Below the pieces are notes generated by a model that saw nothing but the letters and a program-made list of their open reading frames with translations, made no database searches and was not told the DNA's origin. A program made the position numbers and the translations under genes. From Prauserella isguenensis (GTDB taxonomy: Bacteria; Actinomycetota; Actinomycetes; Mycobacteriales; Pseudonocardiaceae), in NCBI RefSeq assembly GCF_014191605.1, contig NZ_JACHWU010000002.1:372001-436000 (forward strand): a DNA stretch of 64,000 nt. The letters run 5' to 3'. Of the stretch, positions 1-10,496 are shown piece after piece. How positions within the stretch are numbered: position 1 is the stretch's first letter; every line of letters starts with the position of its first letter.

Positions 1-541
1 GCGGCACCAGTCCGAAGTGGATCGTCTCCGGGTCACCCAGCGTCCGACCCTCGGCGACCTTGACGGGGTCGACGTCGCCGATCAGGTCTCCCACGGACGT
101 GTCGGGGGTGGCGAGCTTCTCGGCGTACCGCTCGCCGCGGTGCAGCCACCTGACCGGCAGCTCGTCACCGAGCTCGGCCGCGCGGCGCACCGACGCGGGC
201 GTGATCGGGTTCAGCGGGTGCTCGGCGAGTTCGGAGCCCTCGATCGCCGGGGTCCACTCGTCGAGCAGTCCGGCAAGCGTGCGCAGCAGGCGTGTCTTGC
301 CCTGGCCGCGTTCGCCGAGCAGCGCGACGTCGTGTCGGGCCAGCAGCGCGCGTTCCAACTGCGGCACGACCGTGGCGCCGAACCCGACGATGCCCGGCCA
401 GGGATCGCGGCCCTCGCGCAACGCCGCGAGCAGGTTGTCGGCGATCTCGTCCTTCACACCACGGGGCGTGTGACCGGCGGCGCGCAGCTGTCCCACCGTG
501 CGGGGCAGGTCCGCGGGCACGGTCTCCTCTGGGGCCTTCAC
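1..541 (-). CDS. Mg-chelatase/MoxR-like AAA+ ATPase, N-terminal part
   Basis: Only the first ~180 residues are present; the gene runs off the left edge. Reading leftwards from GTG at 541, a short leader is followed by a Walker A motif GERGQGKT at about residues 76-83 inside the stretch LLGERGQGKTRLLRTLAG. This fits the magnesium-chelatase ChlI/MoxR-like AAA+ ATPases that actinobacteria carry (Mtb Rv0958 type). These enzymes usually act with a VWA-domain partner that would lie further left, beyond the window. The start is inferred from the reading frame; no strong ribosome-binding site is visible and another start is possible. The gene is divergent from the unknown gene at 660. Confidence 0.8.
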   Translation of the reverse strand, partial: MKAPEETVPADLPRTVGQLRAAGHTPRGVKDEIADNLLAALREGRDPWPGIVGFGATVVPQLERALLARHDVALLGERGQGKTRLLRTLAGLLDEWTPAIEGSELAEHPLNPITPASVRRAAELGDELPVRWLHRGERYAEKLATPDTSVGDLIGDVDPVKVAEGRTLGDPETIHFGLVP

Positions 542-659
542 CTCGACCAGCCTATCCCCGCTGCGACGGTCGCGTCACGATCGGCGATCGCCCGGGATCG
601 CCCTGTGGCTCCGGGCGGTACCCTCGGGCCCTGTGTGTTGTCCCAGTGCGACTCTGGCC

Positions 660-1448
660 GTGTGGTCCTCGGCATGGCTCCACGGCGCGGCCGCGTCCGA
701 CAACGTGCTCGACTCCCTGCTGCCGTGGGGCGAAGCGCACGAGGTCGTCGCCGCCGACGATGCCACCGGTTCCACCCTCGACCTGCCCGTGACGGGCGGT
801 TTCCCGGCTCAGCCCGCCCAACTGCTCGGCACGCTCCGCCGGCTCGGCACACCCGACGCACGGCTGGTCCTGCCCGTGCCGGGCGACCTCCGCGGACTCG
901 GCGGTGGCGGGGAGCTGCCCAAGGCGGCGCTGGCCGCGGGTGAGGCCGTCGTCCTGCCCGGCGCCGGCTACGGCATCGTGCCGCACCACATCGCCGAAGG
1001 CCTCGTCCGCTGGACCGTCCACCCCCTCGCGACCCCGGGCCCGGTCACGCCCCAGGACGTCGGTCTCGAGCACATCGGCCTCGCCGAGGCCGAACACGGC
1101 CTGACCGACGCGATCCGTGACAGCGCGGGCGCCCTGCAGGCGCTCGACGTGGCCAGCGAACGGCCGAGCGTGCGCGCCGAGCTGTCGGCACGGCTCCGCG
1201 CGCGGCCCTCACCCGACTGGCCCGACGGCATGCCCGGTCGCGCCCTGCGGGTGCTGCAGCGCGCCGAAGAGATCGGGGCGATCCTCGACGTCGCCTCCGC
1301 CGAGGAACCGGGTGGCGCGCTGTCGGCGTCGGCCGCAGAGCGGCGCGCCGATGCGCTGCGGCCCCTGTCCGAAGCGGTGCGCACCGCGAGGTGCGCGGCG
1401 GTCAACGAAGCCGTGCGCGTGTTCGCCGATCAGGCGAACCGGCCGTGA
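660..1448 (+). CDS. conserved hypothetical protein, ~262 aa
   Basis: I do not recognise a named domain. The protein is soluble, Ala/Gly/Leu rich and has no signal peptide or membrane segment. A loop PVPGDLRGLGGGGELPKAAL and the motif LPGAGYGIVPHH in the first half, then an amphipathic helical second half, look like a genuine folded protein with actinobacterial codon use. Start is uncertain: GTG at 660 gives a start just ahead of a plausible helix, and an in-frame GTG at 633 would add nine residues. Its TGA stop lies inside the 32-bp perfect palindrome at 1435-1466, and it converges on hemH. Confidence 0.6.
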   Translation: MWSSAWLHGAAASDNVLDSLLPWGEAHEVVAADDATGSTLDLPVTGGFPAQPAQLLGTLRRLGTPDARLVLPVPGDLRGLGGGGELPKAALAAGEAVVLPGAGYGIVPHHIAEGLVRWTVHPLATPGPVTPQDVGLEHIGLAEAEHGLTDAIRDSAGALQALDVASERPSVRAELSARLRARPSPDWPDGMPGRALRVLQRAEEIGAILDVASAEEPGGALSASAAERRADALRPLSEAVRTARCAAVNEAVRVFADQANRP

Positions 1449-1466
1449 CGCGTCACGGCCGGTTCG
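1435..1466. terminator. 32-bp perfect palindrome over a stop codon
   Basis: Two 16-base arms, CGAACCGGCCGTGACG and its exact complement, abut with no spacer. The stop codon of the upstream gene (1446-1448) is inside the left arm. A GC-rich hairpin between convergent genes suggests a bidirectional, T-tract-less terminator. A dimer-binding site is the alternative. Confidence 0.7.
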
Positions 1467-1481
1467 TATAGGACGTTATAC
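1465..1481 (+). repeat. 17-nt palindromic element, copy 1 (CGTATAGGACGTTATAC)
   Basis: GTATA and TATAC arms flank the 6-bp spacer GGACGT. The identical 17 nt recurs in the same orientation at 28529-28545, also between convergent genes. The AT-rich arms stand out in this GC-rich DNA. Function is unknown. Confidence 0.75.
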
Positions 1482-1530
1482 ACAACGGAGAGGTCGGCGG
1501 CCGTGTGCCGTAGAGGCCCACCACGCCGCC

Positions 1531-1575
1531 GCCCCGCACGTCACCGCCCCGCACGTCACCGCCCCGCACGTCGGA
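1531..1575 (+). repeat. 15-bp tandem repeat, 3 copies
   Basis: Unit GCCCCGCACGTCACC; the third copy is diverged at its end. It lies between two convergent genes, just past the stop of hemH. Confidence 0.85.
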
Positions 1576-1600
1576 CGTCACCACGTCGGCACGTCCGCGG

Positions 1601-2653
1601 CTAATCCGCCGCGGACCGCTTCACCGGCGCACAGCACCCCTCCGCGCACGGCGCGCCGTTGCGGGTGCAGCCCGCCACCGGAAACACCTCGGACAGCTTG
1701 CGCACTCCCCCGCCTGCGAGGTGTTCCTGCGCCAGTTCCACGACCAGTTCGGCGAACCGCGGATCTCCGTTCGGGGTGGCCGCACGGGCGAAACCCATGC
1801 CCAGTTCGGCCGCCCGGTCCGCGGCCTCGTTGTCGAGGTCCCACACCACTTCGAGATGGTCGGAGACGAAACCGATAGGGCTCACCACCACGGCCCCGAC
1901 ACCCTCCTCGTGCAGCGCGTCGATGTGGTCGACGACGTCCGGCTCGAGCCACGGGATGTGCGGCGGACCGGAACGGGACTGCCAGACCACGTCGTGCTCG
2001 GCGACGCCGGCCTGCGCGGCGACCAGCCGCGCCGCCTCGAAGACCTGCTTCGAGTACCACTCCCCGCCCGTCTCCGGCGGCCCCGCCGCCGCGTCGGCGG
2101 CCGTGGGGATCGAGTGGGCGGTGAACACGGTGCGCGCCGGCCGTCCGAGTTCCGCGTGGGCGGCCCTGACGGCGTCGGCGTTCGCGGCGACGAACAGCGG
2201 ATGGTCGAAGAATTGGCGGAGCTTGACCAACTCCGGCGCTCCCTCGCCCACGGCCGCGCGGGCACGCACGATGTCCTCGTCGTACTGACGGCACGCCGAG
2301 TAGCCGCCGTAGGCGCTCGTCGGGAAGACCAGCGCCTGTCGCACGCCGTCGGCCTGCATCCGCGCGAGGGTGTCCTCGACCATCGGATGCCAGTTCCGAT
2401 TGCCGAAGTACACCGGCAGATCGATGCCGCGGGAGGCCAGTTCCTTCTCCACCGCGGCCATCGCCTCGCGGTTGAGGCGGTTGATGGGCGAGACCCCGCC
2501 GAAGTGGCGGTAGTGCTCCGCCACCTCCTCGAGTCGCTCCCGCGGCACTCCCCTGCCCCGCGTCACGTTCTCCAGGAACGGCATCACGTCGTCCGGGCCC
2601 TCCGGTCCGCCGAACGACAACCACAGCAGCGCGTCGTAACTCACGGTGTCCAT
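1601..2653 (-). CDS. hemH: ferrochelatase (coproporphyrin type), Fe-S containing
   Basis: Inserts Fe2+ into the porphyrin at the end of haem synthesis; in actinobacteria the family is the coproporphyrin ferrochelatase (CpfC). The 350-residue length is typical. The catalytic His180 is in FTAHSIP and the acidic partner Glu268 in SDHLEV. The C-terminal tail has Cys329, 336, 340 and 341 ([13 protein letters not shown]), which with an internal Cys, probably 121, would bind the [2Fe-2S] cluster known in actinobacterial members. Start ATG at 2653 gives the family N-terminus [17 protein letters not shown]. It is last in fabG-inhA-hemH, the same order as Mtb fabG1-inhA-hemH, with 128 bp after inhA. 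Confidence 0.96.
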   Translation of the reverse strand: MDTVSYDALLWLSFGGPEGPDDVMPFLENVTRGRGVPRERLEEVAEHYRHFGGVSPINRLNREAMAAVEKELASRGIDLPVYFGNRNWHPMVEDTLARMQADGVRQALVFPTSAYGGYSACRQYDEDIVRARAAVGEGAPELVKLRQFFDHPLFVAANADAVRAAHAELGRPARTVFTAHSIPTAADAAAGPPETGGEWYSKQVFEAARLVAAQAGVAEHDVVWQSRSGPPHIPWLEPDVVDHIDALHEEGVGAVVVSPIGFVSDHLEVVWDLDNEAADRAAELGMGFARAATPNGDPRFAELVVELAQEHLAGGGVRKLSEVFPVAGCTRNGAPCAEGCCAPVKRSAAD

Positions 2654-2781
2654 CTTTCCGCTGTGGCCCACGGCACGCAGCACCGGGTACACCGACGCTG
2701 TCCGCCCCGCGACCCGAGGCGTGAACCTTCCTGCTCCGGCGAGGCCGGGAGCGGCCGGAACCGACCCGCCGGGGCAGGCGG

Positions 2782-3549
2782 TTACTGGCCGGTCGCGTGC
2801 ACGCCGCCGTCGACCATGATCATCGAGCCGGTCGTGGCGGGCATCCAGTCGGACAGCGCGGCGCAGATGGTCTTCGCCACCGGCGTCGGGTCCGTGGTGT
2901 CCCAGCCCAGCGGGGCGCGGTCGCCCCAGCCGTCCTCGAGTTCGCCGAACCCGGGGATCGACTTGGCCGCCATGGTCTTGACCGGTCCCGCCGATACGAG
3001 GTTGACGCGCACGCCGTGCGGTCCCAGATCGCGGGCGAGGTACCGGTTGACCGATTCCAGTGCCGCCTTCGCAACACCCATCCAGTTGTAGGCGGGCCAC
3101 GCGACACGGGCGTCGAAGTCCATGCCCACCAGCGCCGAACCGGGGCTCAGCAGCGGCAGCACGGCCTTGGCGAGCGCCTTGTACGAGTAGGCGGACACGT
3201 CGACGGCCTTGCCGACGTCCTCCGACGGCGCGTCCATGAACGGGGCACCCAGGCAGCTCTCCGGCGCGAACGCGATCGAGTGCAGCACGCCGTCGAGCCC
3301 GTCGACGTGCTCGGCCACCCGGTCGGCGAGCGTGTCGAGATGTTCCGGGTTCTGCACGTCCAGTTCGATCACGGGCGCAGGCTCGGGCAGCCGCTTGGCG
3401 ATGCGCTCGATGAGCGACATCCTGCCGAAGCCGGTCAGCACCACCTGCGCGCCCTGTTCCTGTGCCGTCCTCGCGGCGTGGAACGCGATCGACGCGTCCG
3501 TGATGACGCCGGTGATCAACAGGCGCTTACCTTCGAGCAGTCCGGACAC
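2782..3549 (-). CDS. inhA: enoyl-ACP reductase (NADH), InhA type
   Basis: Reduces trans-2-enoyl-ACP in type II fatty-acid synthesis. 255 residues. The modified Rossmann motif [10 protein letters not shown] is at 14-23, and the catalytic Tyr154 and Lys161 are in AYNWMGVAK. Ser91 in HSIAF corresponds to the Mtb Ser94 linked to isoniazid resistance and is the usual residue. C-terminal half [21 protein letters not shown] matches the family. GTG start at 3549 is preceded by GGGAAG and gives MSGLLEGKR, parallel to Mtb MTGLLDGKR. It lies downstream of fabG with a 236-bp gap in which I see no gene, and upstream of hemH. Confidence 0.97.
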   Translation of the reverse strand: MSGLLEGKRLLITGVITDASIAFHAARTAQEQGAQVVLTGFGRMSLIERIAKRLPEPAPVIELDVQNPEHLDTLADRVAEHVDGLDGVLHSIAFAPESCLGAPFMDAPSEDVGKAVDVSAYSYKALAKAVLPLLSPGSALVGMDFDARVAWPAYNWMGVAKAALESVNRYLARDLGPHGVRVNLVSAGPVKTMAAKSIPGFGELEDGWGDRAPLGWDTTDPTPVAKTICAALSDWMPATTGSMIMVDGGVHATGQ

Positions 3550-3785
3550 GGAATTCTTCCCTTCGCTGTGTACCGATGGTCGCGGCGGTGATGCCGGGTG
3601 AACGGGATGTACGGGATGTGGATGCACGGGTACCGGGCGACCGTGACCCGGCACACGGTCCACGACACCGGCCGCCGGGCGCGGCGCGAACGGCGGCGTC
3701 CGGATGCGGCCCGTGCCGCGTGCCGGGTCAGTGTCCCGCGGCGGCCCCGCGTGACTCGCGGCGGCCCGGCGGGGCCTGCGGCGGC

Positions 3786-5287
<1,502 letters not shown>

Positions 5288-5302
5288 CTGCCGGAGCGGC
5301 GC

Positions 5303-6286
5303 TCAGTCGGGCAGGCGCCGTCCGATGAGCAGCGAACTGGCCGCCGCACCGAACAGCACGAGCGTGCCCAGCACCACCCAGGGCCTGCTGGCGTCGGTGT
5401 CCTTGGTCTCGTACCCGATCTGCTCGCCGAGGCTCTCGTAGACCTCCCCGAGCTCCTCGGCCGTGGCCGCCTTGTAGAAGTCGCCACCGGACAGTCGGGC
5501 GATCTCACGCATCGACGCGTCGTCGACCTGGACCGGCACGTCCTTGCCCTCGATCTCGACACTGCCGTGCGAGGTGCCGAAGGAGATGGTGCTGACCGGG
5601 ATGTCCTTCTCCTTGGCCTTCGTCGCCGCGGTGAACGCGCCCCGCGGGGCGTACTCGTCCTGCGGCACTGTCTGCTTGCCGTCGGTCATCAGCACGATGC
5701 GCGCGGGCGGCGGCCCCTGTCTACCACCCACGACCGCGGAGAAGCTCTCCACCGACTGCAGCGCGGCGAAGATGCCCTCACCGGTCGCCGTGGACTGGGC
5801 CAGCTTCAGATTCCGGATGGCACTGGTGACACCGTCGCGTTCGGTGGTGGGTGCCACCAGCACGGTCGCCGTGCCCGCGAACGAGATCAGCCCCAGGTTC
5901 ACGCCCGGGGTGAGTCCCTCGGCGAACTGCGACGCGGCGTCCTGGGCCGCCTTCAGCCGCGTCGGCTCGACGTCGGTCGCCTCCATCGACAGCGACACGT
6001 CCATCACGAGCATGACCGTCGCCCGGTTCCTCGGAACCTTCTGCTCCGCCGTCGGCCCTGCCAGAGCGAACGTCAACAGCAGCAGCGACACCATCAGCAG
6101 CGCCGACGGCACGTGCCGCGTCCACCGCCTGCCGGCGGGTGCGACCCGTTCCAGCAACGCGAGGTTCGAGAACCGCATCGTGCGTTTGCGCCGCGAGCGC
6201 ACCGCCAGCACGTAGCCGACCGCGACCGCGGCGACGACGATGAGCAGCAGGAACCACCAGGGCGACGCGAAGCCGGTCAGGTTCAT
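5303..6286 (-). CDS. VWA-domain membrane protein, BatA-like
   Basis: 327 residues. Membrane segments at about 8-28 and 60-77, then an extracytoplasmic von Willebrand A domain whose metal-binding motif DVSLS is at 96-100, and a last membrane helix near 303-321. This is the architecture of BatA-like proteins and of Mtb Rv1481. It probably works with the MoxR chaperone and DUF58 protein encoded just upstream; their genes overlap by four bases (ATGA), so they are co-translated. The biochemical role of these trios is not established, though several affect envelope stability. Confidence 0.9.
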   Translation of the reverse strand: MNLTGFASPWWFLLLIVVAAVAVGYVLAVRSRRKRTMRFSNLALLERVAPAGRRWTRHVPSALLMVSLLLLTFALAGPTAEQKVPRNRATVMLVMDVSLSMEATDVEPTRLKAAQDAASQFAEGLTPGVNLGLISFAGTATVLVAPTTERDGVTSAIRNLKLAQSTATGEGIFAALQSVESFSAVVGGRQGPPPARIVLMTDGKQTVPQDEYAPRGAFTAATKAKEKDIPVSTISFGTSHGSVEIEGKDVPVQVDDASMREIARLSGGDFYKAATAEELGEVYESLGEQIGYETKDTDASRPWVVLGTLVLFGAAASSLLIGRRLPD

Positions 6287-7272
6287 GAGGCCGCCCCGGA
6301 CCAGCCGCGTTTGCGCGCGACCACGAACCGCACCGTGTCGGCGATCCAGTCGGAGTCGGTGCGCAGCACGAGATGCCCGGCGCCGGCCTGGCGCAGCGCC
6401 CGGGCCACCTCACCGCGGTGCTGCTGGGCCGCGGCGGCGAACTCCTTGCGCAGCTGCGCCGACGCGTGCACCTCGCGCTGCCTGCCGGTCTCCGGGTCGG
6501 CGAGCACGATGTCGCCGACCTCCGGCAGGTCCACGTCCCGCGGATCGAGGACCTCGACACCGATCAGGTCGTGCCGTCCGGACAGACCGCGCAACGGCCG
6601 CTGCCAGGCGATGTCGCCGAGGAAGTCGGAGACGACCACGGCGAGCCCGCGCCGTCGCGGCGGGCGGCGCAACTGGTCGACGAGCTCGGCCAGATTCCCG
6701 CGCGTGCCCTCCTCGGCCCGGGGCATCTCGGCGATCGTGCGCACCAGGTTGCGTGCGTGTGCGCGTCCCCCTCGCGCGGGCACGCGCACGGTCTCGGCGC
6801 CGTTCGAGACGAGCGCGCCCACGCGGTTCCCGCCACCGAGGGTCAGGTGCGTGACCGCAGCGGCGGCGCACACGACGAGGTCGCGTTTCTCGCACGCGGC
6901 GGTGCCGAAGTCGAGGCTCGCCGAGACGTCCGCGACGATCCACGTCTCCAGTTCCCGGTCGGCGATCGTCTCGCGGATGTGCGGCGTCGTGGTGCGGGCC
7001 GTCACCGCCCAGTCCATGCGGCGCACGTCGTCACCGGGCTGGTACGGCCGCGCCTCCCCCGGTTCGGAGCCCGGGCCGGGCACCAGGCCGAGGTGGTTGC
7101 CCTGCAGAAGGCCGTCGAGCCGACCCCGTACCTCGAGTTCCAGGGTTCGCAGGCCGGCCGCCATACGGTCACCCCGCAGCACGGGCGGAGCCCACGACGG
7201 CCGCCCCTCGCGACTGCCCGCGCCGGACGCGCCCACACCGAGCGGGTCTCCGGGGTCGTTCGTGCGCGCCAT
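6283..7272 (-). CDS. DUF58 domain protein
   Basis: 329 residues, soluble. Contains the DUF58 signature YQPGDDVRRMDW near residue 80-90, followed by a VWA-like core with IVADVSASLDFG. DUF58 proteins are constant partners of MoxR ATPases, as in Mtb Rv1480 between moxR1 and the VWA gene Rv1481; the same order is kept here. ATG at 7272 follows the moxR stop by 9 bp, and the 3' end overlaps the VWA gene. Function is inferred only from this association. Confidence 0.9.
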   Translation of the reverse strand: MARTNDPGDPLGVGASGAGSREGRPSWAPPVLRGDRMAAGLRTLELEVRGRLDGLLQGNHLGLVPGPGSEPGEARPYQPGDDVRRMDWAVTARTTTPHIRETIADRELETWIVADVSASLDFGTAACEKRDLVVCAAAAVTHLTLGGGNRVGALVSNGAETVRVPARGGRAHARNLVRTIAEMPRAEEGTRGNLAELVDQLRRPPRRRGLAVVVSDFLGDIAWQRPLRGLSGRHDLIGVEVLDPRDVDLPEVGDIVLADPETGRQREVHASAQLRKEFAAAAQQHRGEVARALRQAGAGHLVLRTDSDWIADTVRFVVARKRGWSGAAS

Positions 7273-7281
7273 GTCGACGGA

Positions 7282-8355
7282 CTACCTGCCCGGCACGCCG
7301 GCGGCGACGGACGGCTGACCACCCTGCGGACCCTGCGGCCGCGCGGTGACCTGCGGCAGCGGTACGGTCTGCAGAATGCGGCTCACGATGTGGTCGAGCG
7401 GTACGCCGTCGGCGAGCGCGTCGTAGGACAGCACCAGCCGGTGGCGCAGCACGTCCCCGGCCACGTCGACGATGTCCTGCGGCAGCACGTAGTCGCGGCC
7501 ACGGACCAGCGCGAGCGCGCGGGCCGCGGAGATGATGCCGAGGCTGGCGCGCGGCGAGGCGCCGTAGGACACCCAGCCCGCGACGTCGGTCAGCCCGTGC
7601 TCACCGGGCGTCCGGGTCGCGAGGACGAGGCGGACCACGTAGTCGACGAGCGCGTGGTGGACGAACACCTGCGAGGCCACGCCCTGCAACCGGACGAGTT
7701 CGTCCGGGGTGAGGACCGTCTGCGGTTCGGGCGCGGCGACACCCATCCGGTAGACGATCTCGCGCTCCTCCTCGGCCGTCGGGTACTCGACGATGATCTT
7801 GAAGAGGAACCGGTCGCGCTGGGCCTCGGGAAGCGGGTACACGCCCTCGTTCTCGATCGGGTTCTGCGTGGCCAGCACGAGGAACGGGTCGGGCATCGGG
7901 AAGGTCTCGCCACCGAGGGAGACATGCCGTTCGGCCATCACCTCGAGCATGGCCGACTGGACCTTCGCCGGGGCGCGGTTGATCTCGTCGGCGAGCACGA
8001 AGTTGGCGACCACCGGGCCGAGTTCGACGTCGAACTTCTCGCTGCCCTGGCGGTAGATGCGGGTGCCGAGAATGTCGGCGGGCACCAGGTCGGGGGTGAA
8101 CTGCACACGCGAGAACGATCCGCCGACGACCTTCGCGAACGTCTCGACCGCCAGGGTCTTCGCGACGCCGGGCACGCCCTCGAGCAGCAGGTGGCCCTTC
8201 GCGAGCAGCCCCACGAGCATGCGCTCGACCAACCGGTCCTGGCCGACGATGACGCGCTTGACCTCGAACACGGTGCGTTCGAGCAGCTGGGCGTCGCGTG
8301 CCGGTGCGCCGGGTTCCGCCCCGTTCGCGTTGTCGGGGGTGCCGGGCTCGGTCAC
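7282..8355 (-). CDS. MoxR-family AAA+ ATPase
   Basis: ATP-driven chaperone-like enzyme thought to remodel or insert cofactors into VWA-domain partners. 357 residues; Walker A GVPGVAKT at 60-67, Walker B VLADEIN, and the sensor region ATQNPIENEGVYPLPEAQ. The GTG start at 8355 is chosen because AAGGAGG lies about seven bases upstream; a longer reading lacks a ribosome-binding site. First gene of the moxR-DUF58-VWA set, homologous to Mtb Rv1479-Rv1481. A 129-bp gap separates it from the mobA-like gene. Confidence 0.95.
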   Translation of the reverse strand: MTEPGTPDNANGAEPGAPARDAQLLERTVFEVKRVIVGQDRLVERMLVGLLAKGHLLLEGVPGVAKTLAVETFAKVVGGSFSRVQFTPDLVPADILGTRIYRQGSEKFDVELGPVVANFVLADEINRAPAKVQSAMLEVMAERHVSLGGETFPMPDPFLVLATQNPIENEGVYPLPEAQRDRFLFKIIVEYPTAEEEREIVYRMGVAAPEPQTVLTPDELVRLQGVASQVFVHHALVDYVVRLVLATRTPGEHGLTDVAGWVSYGASPRASLGIISAARALALVRGRDYVLPQDIVDVAGDVLRHRLVLSYDALADGVPLDHIVSRILQTVPLPQVTARPQGPQGGQPSVAAGVPGR

Positions 8356-8484
8356 ACCTAACCTCCTTGCGGTGATCTTCCCTCTCGCCGGGACCGTACC
8401 GCTCGCGGGCGCGCACCCGGCGGGTGAGGTGGAGGGTTCCATGGAACCCGAGTCCCGGTATGACGCCTGTGAACCACTCCGCCC

Positions 8485-9108
8485 TCACGGCAGGTCGTCG
8501 GCGGTGTCGACGTCGGCGGCCTCGTCGCCGCGCGCGGGCACGTCGACGATCACGAGCCCGCCGAGCACCCGGCGCACCGATGCGCCAGCGGGGTCGGCGG
8601 GAAGGGCAGCACGGAGCGACGCCGTCCGCCAGGCTCCGAGCAGCCACTGCCTGCGACCGTCCGCGTCGACGAGGACCGCGCCGTCCGGCGTATCGGCGTG
8701 GTCGCCGTCGTCGGGCCCGTCGAGCGCCTCCAGCAGGCGGTCGACGACGGCCGCCGTGACGCCGCGCAGATCCCCGGCCAGTACCACCACGCGCGCCTGT
8801 TGCACGAACGCCAGCCCGGCGGCGAGTGCCGCGAGCGGGCCGGCCCCCGGCGGCTGCTCCCGGGTCCAGACCACGCCGTCCACCCCTGGTCGCCGCGGCC
8901 CGACCACCACCACCGGATCGGCACCGGACAGGGCTGCCAGTGATCGCGCAAGCAGGGTGCGTCCGCCGACCTCGAGCATCGGCTTGTCCACCCCGCCGAG
9001 CCGCTCGGCGGCACCACCGGCGACGACGACACCCGCGTACGAGCTCGGCCCGGTCGCCGGCTCTGCGTGTCCCGTCTCGGCCCGCCGGGGCCCGCGCGCC
9101 GCGATCAC
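8485..9108 (-). CDS. MobA-like molybdenum cofactor guanylyltransferase/NTP transferase
   Basis: 207 residues. Starts with the nucleotide-binding signature GVVVAGGAAERLGGVDKPML, a variant of the MobA GGxSxRMGxDK motif, and carries LAGDLRGV at the position of the metal-binding Asp loop. It would transfer GMP to molybdopterin, or be a related sugar-nucleotide transferase. The classical GG-x-S-x-R-M is changed to GGAAERL, so the exact substrate is uncertain. Its GTG overlaps the stop codon of the upstream peptidoglycan hydrolase gene (GTGA), so the two are translationally coupled. Confidence 0.8.
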   Translation of the reverse strand: MIAARGPRRAETGHAEPATGPSSYAGVVVAGGAAERLGGVDKPMLEVGGRTLLARSLAALSGADPVVVVGPRRPGVDGVVWTREQPPGAGPLAALAAGLAFVQQARVVVLAGDLRGVTAAVVDRLLEALDGPDDGDHADTPDGAVLVDADGRRQWLLGAWRTASLRAALPADPAGASVRRVLGGLVIVDVPARGDEAADVDTADDLP

Positions 9109-10496
9109 CCGATGAGGCGAGTGGCGTACGGGAGGATGTCGCCGTACCGCACCGGGACCACGCGGACGTGCCCGCCGGAGTACGGCGCCTCGATCATCTG
9201 CCCGTTGCCGAGGTACAGCGCGACGTGGTGGATGCCGCCGTTGCCCCAGAACAACATGTCGCCGCGCCGCATCTGCGACAGCGGCACCTTCCGTCCCGCG
9301 TCGTACTGGTACCCGCTGTAGTGCGGCAGTGCCTGCACCCCGGCGAAGGCGTAGATCATCAGGCCGGAACAGTCGAAGCCGATCTTGGCGTAGTCGCCGT
9401 GGGCGTCGGCGACGCCGCCGTCCCGGATGCCGTACGTCGGGCCGTGCGCGTTGCCGCCGCCCCAGGCGTACTGCACCCCGAGCTGGGACATCGCGCGCTG
9501 GACGACGGTTTCGACGCTCGCGCCCGTCGGGACCGACGCGGCCTGGGGCTGCTGGGCCGGAGCCGACGCGCCCCCGCCGGACGTCCCGCCGCCGGACGCC
9601 GCGGCGGCCGCCTGCTGCGCCTGGGCCGCCTCTTCGGCCTCCTTCTCGGCGAGCCAAGCCTCGTACCGGTCACGCTGCCCCTCGAGCCCGCCGACGTGGG
9701 AGCGCGCCTCCTGCAACTGCTGCTCGACGGCGCTCTTCTCGGCCCGGACTTCCTCGGCACGGGAGGCCTGGCCGTTGCGCGCCTCGACGGCCGCCTGCTG
9801 CGCCTGCTCGGCGGCGGTCTTCGCCCGCGCCGCCGCGGCCCTCTTCTGGCGCGCGTTCTCCAACGCCTGCCGGGCGGCCGCCTCCTTGTTCGACTTGCGC
9901 ACCTGCGCACGCTTCATGCTGCCCAGCGCGTCCAGCTCGCTGCCGCCGACGGCGCCCAGCAACTGCTCACGGGCGAGCAGGTCCTTCGGCGAATCGGCCC
10001 CCAGGTAGGCGCTCAGCGACCCGACCGTGGTCCCCTGTCGGTGGCTCGCGGCCACGAAGCGATCCAGGGACTGCCGCGCGTTGCTGATGGCGCCCGAGGC
10101 GGTCCGGACCTCGGCGCGCGCCGACTCCGCTTCGGAGTCGGCCGTGTCCGCCTCCGCCCGCGCCCGCTGCAGGTCCACCCGGGCCTTGTTGGCCTGCTCC
10201 AGCTTCCGCTCCACCCGGTTGCGGAGGGTGGTCAGTTTGGCCTCGGCGTCGGCGAGACGGCTGGTGAGTCGTCCGACCTCGCCGGCTTTCTCGGACGCTT
10301 CCGCGCGGCTCGCGTCGAGTTCGGCGTCGCTCGGGTTCGGCGGCGGCGGTGGCACCGCGACGGCCGCGGGCGGAGCCGCCAGCAGCACCGCGAGCGCGAA
10401 CACCCCGGCCGCGAGCCCCTTTCCGGACCTCCGTCCACCCGGTCGCGTCGACGACGACGCCGACGTCCGCGCCGTTCGGTCCACGCTCGTCCGCAT
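9105..10496 (-). CDS. secreted NlpC/P60 peptidoglycan endopeptidase, RipA-like
   Basis: 463 residues. A signal peptide spans about 25-48 (GLAAGVFALAVLLAAPPAAVA), followed by a proline stretch, a long Ala/Glu/Arg coiled coil (about 55-285), a Gly/Ser/Ala linker and a C-terminal NlpC/P60 domain. The catalytic Cys376 is in FDCSGL and the His is 423 or 424 (GGIHHVALYLG); EAPYSGG supplies the likely third residue. This is the architecture of RipA, which cleaves D-Glu-mDAP bonds at the septum. ATG at 10496 follows AGGAGGTGGG. It heads the group that includes mobA and matches ripA upstream of moxR1 in Mtb. Confidence 0.93.
   Translation of the reverse strand: MRTSVDRTARTSASSSTRPGGRRSGKGLAAGVFALAVLLAAPPAAVAVPPPPPNPSDAELDASRAEASEKAGEVGRLTSRLADAEAKLTTLRNRVERKLEQANKARVDLQRARAEADTADSEAESARAEVRTASGAISNARQSLDRFVAASHRQGTTVGSLSAYLGADSPKDLLAREQLLGAVGGSELDALGSMKRAQVRKSNKEAAARQALENARQKRAAAARAKTAAEQAQQAAVEARNGQASRAEEVRAEKSAVEQQLQEARSHVGGLEGQRDRYEAWLAEKEAEEAAQAQQAAAAASGGGTSGGGASAPAQQPQAASVPTGASVETVVQRAMSQLGVQYAWGGGNAHGPTYGIRDGGVADAHGDYAKIGFDCSGLMIYAFAGVQALPHYSGYQYDAGRKVPLSQMRRGDMLFWGNGGIHHVALYLGNGQMIEAPYSGGHVRVVPVRYGDILPYATRLIG

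Noticed and set aside
1465-1481. loxP-like resemblance of the repeated palindrome
   Set aside because: The CGTATA/TATACG arms look like the inner part of loxP, but the spacer is 6 rather than 8 bp, the outer arms differ and no Cre-like gene is present. Probably chance.
6373-8361. Long plus-strand frame opposite moxR and DUF58
   Set aside because: Shadow of clear family genes on the other strand, with no ribosome-binding site or recognisable protein.
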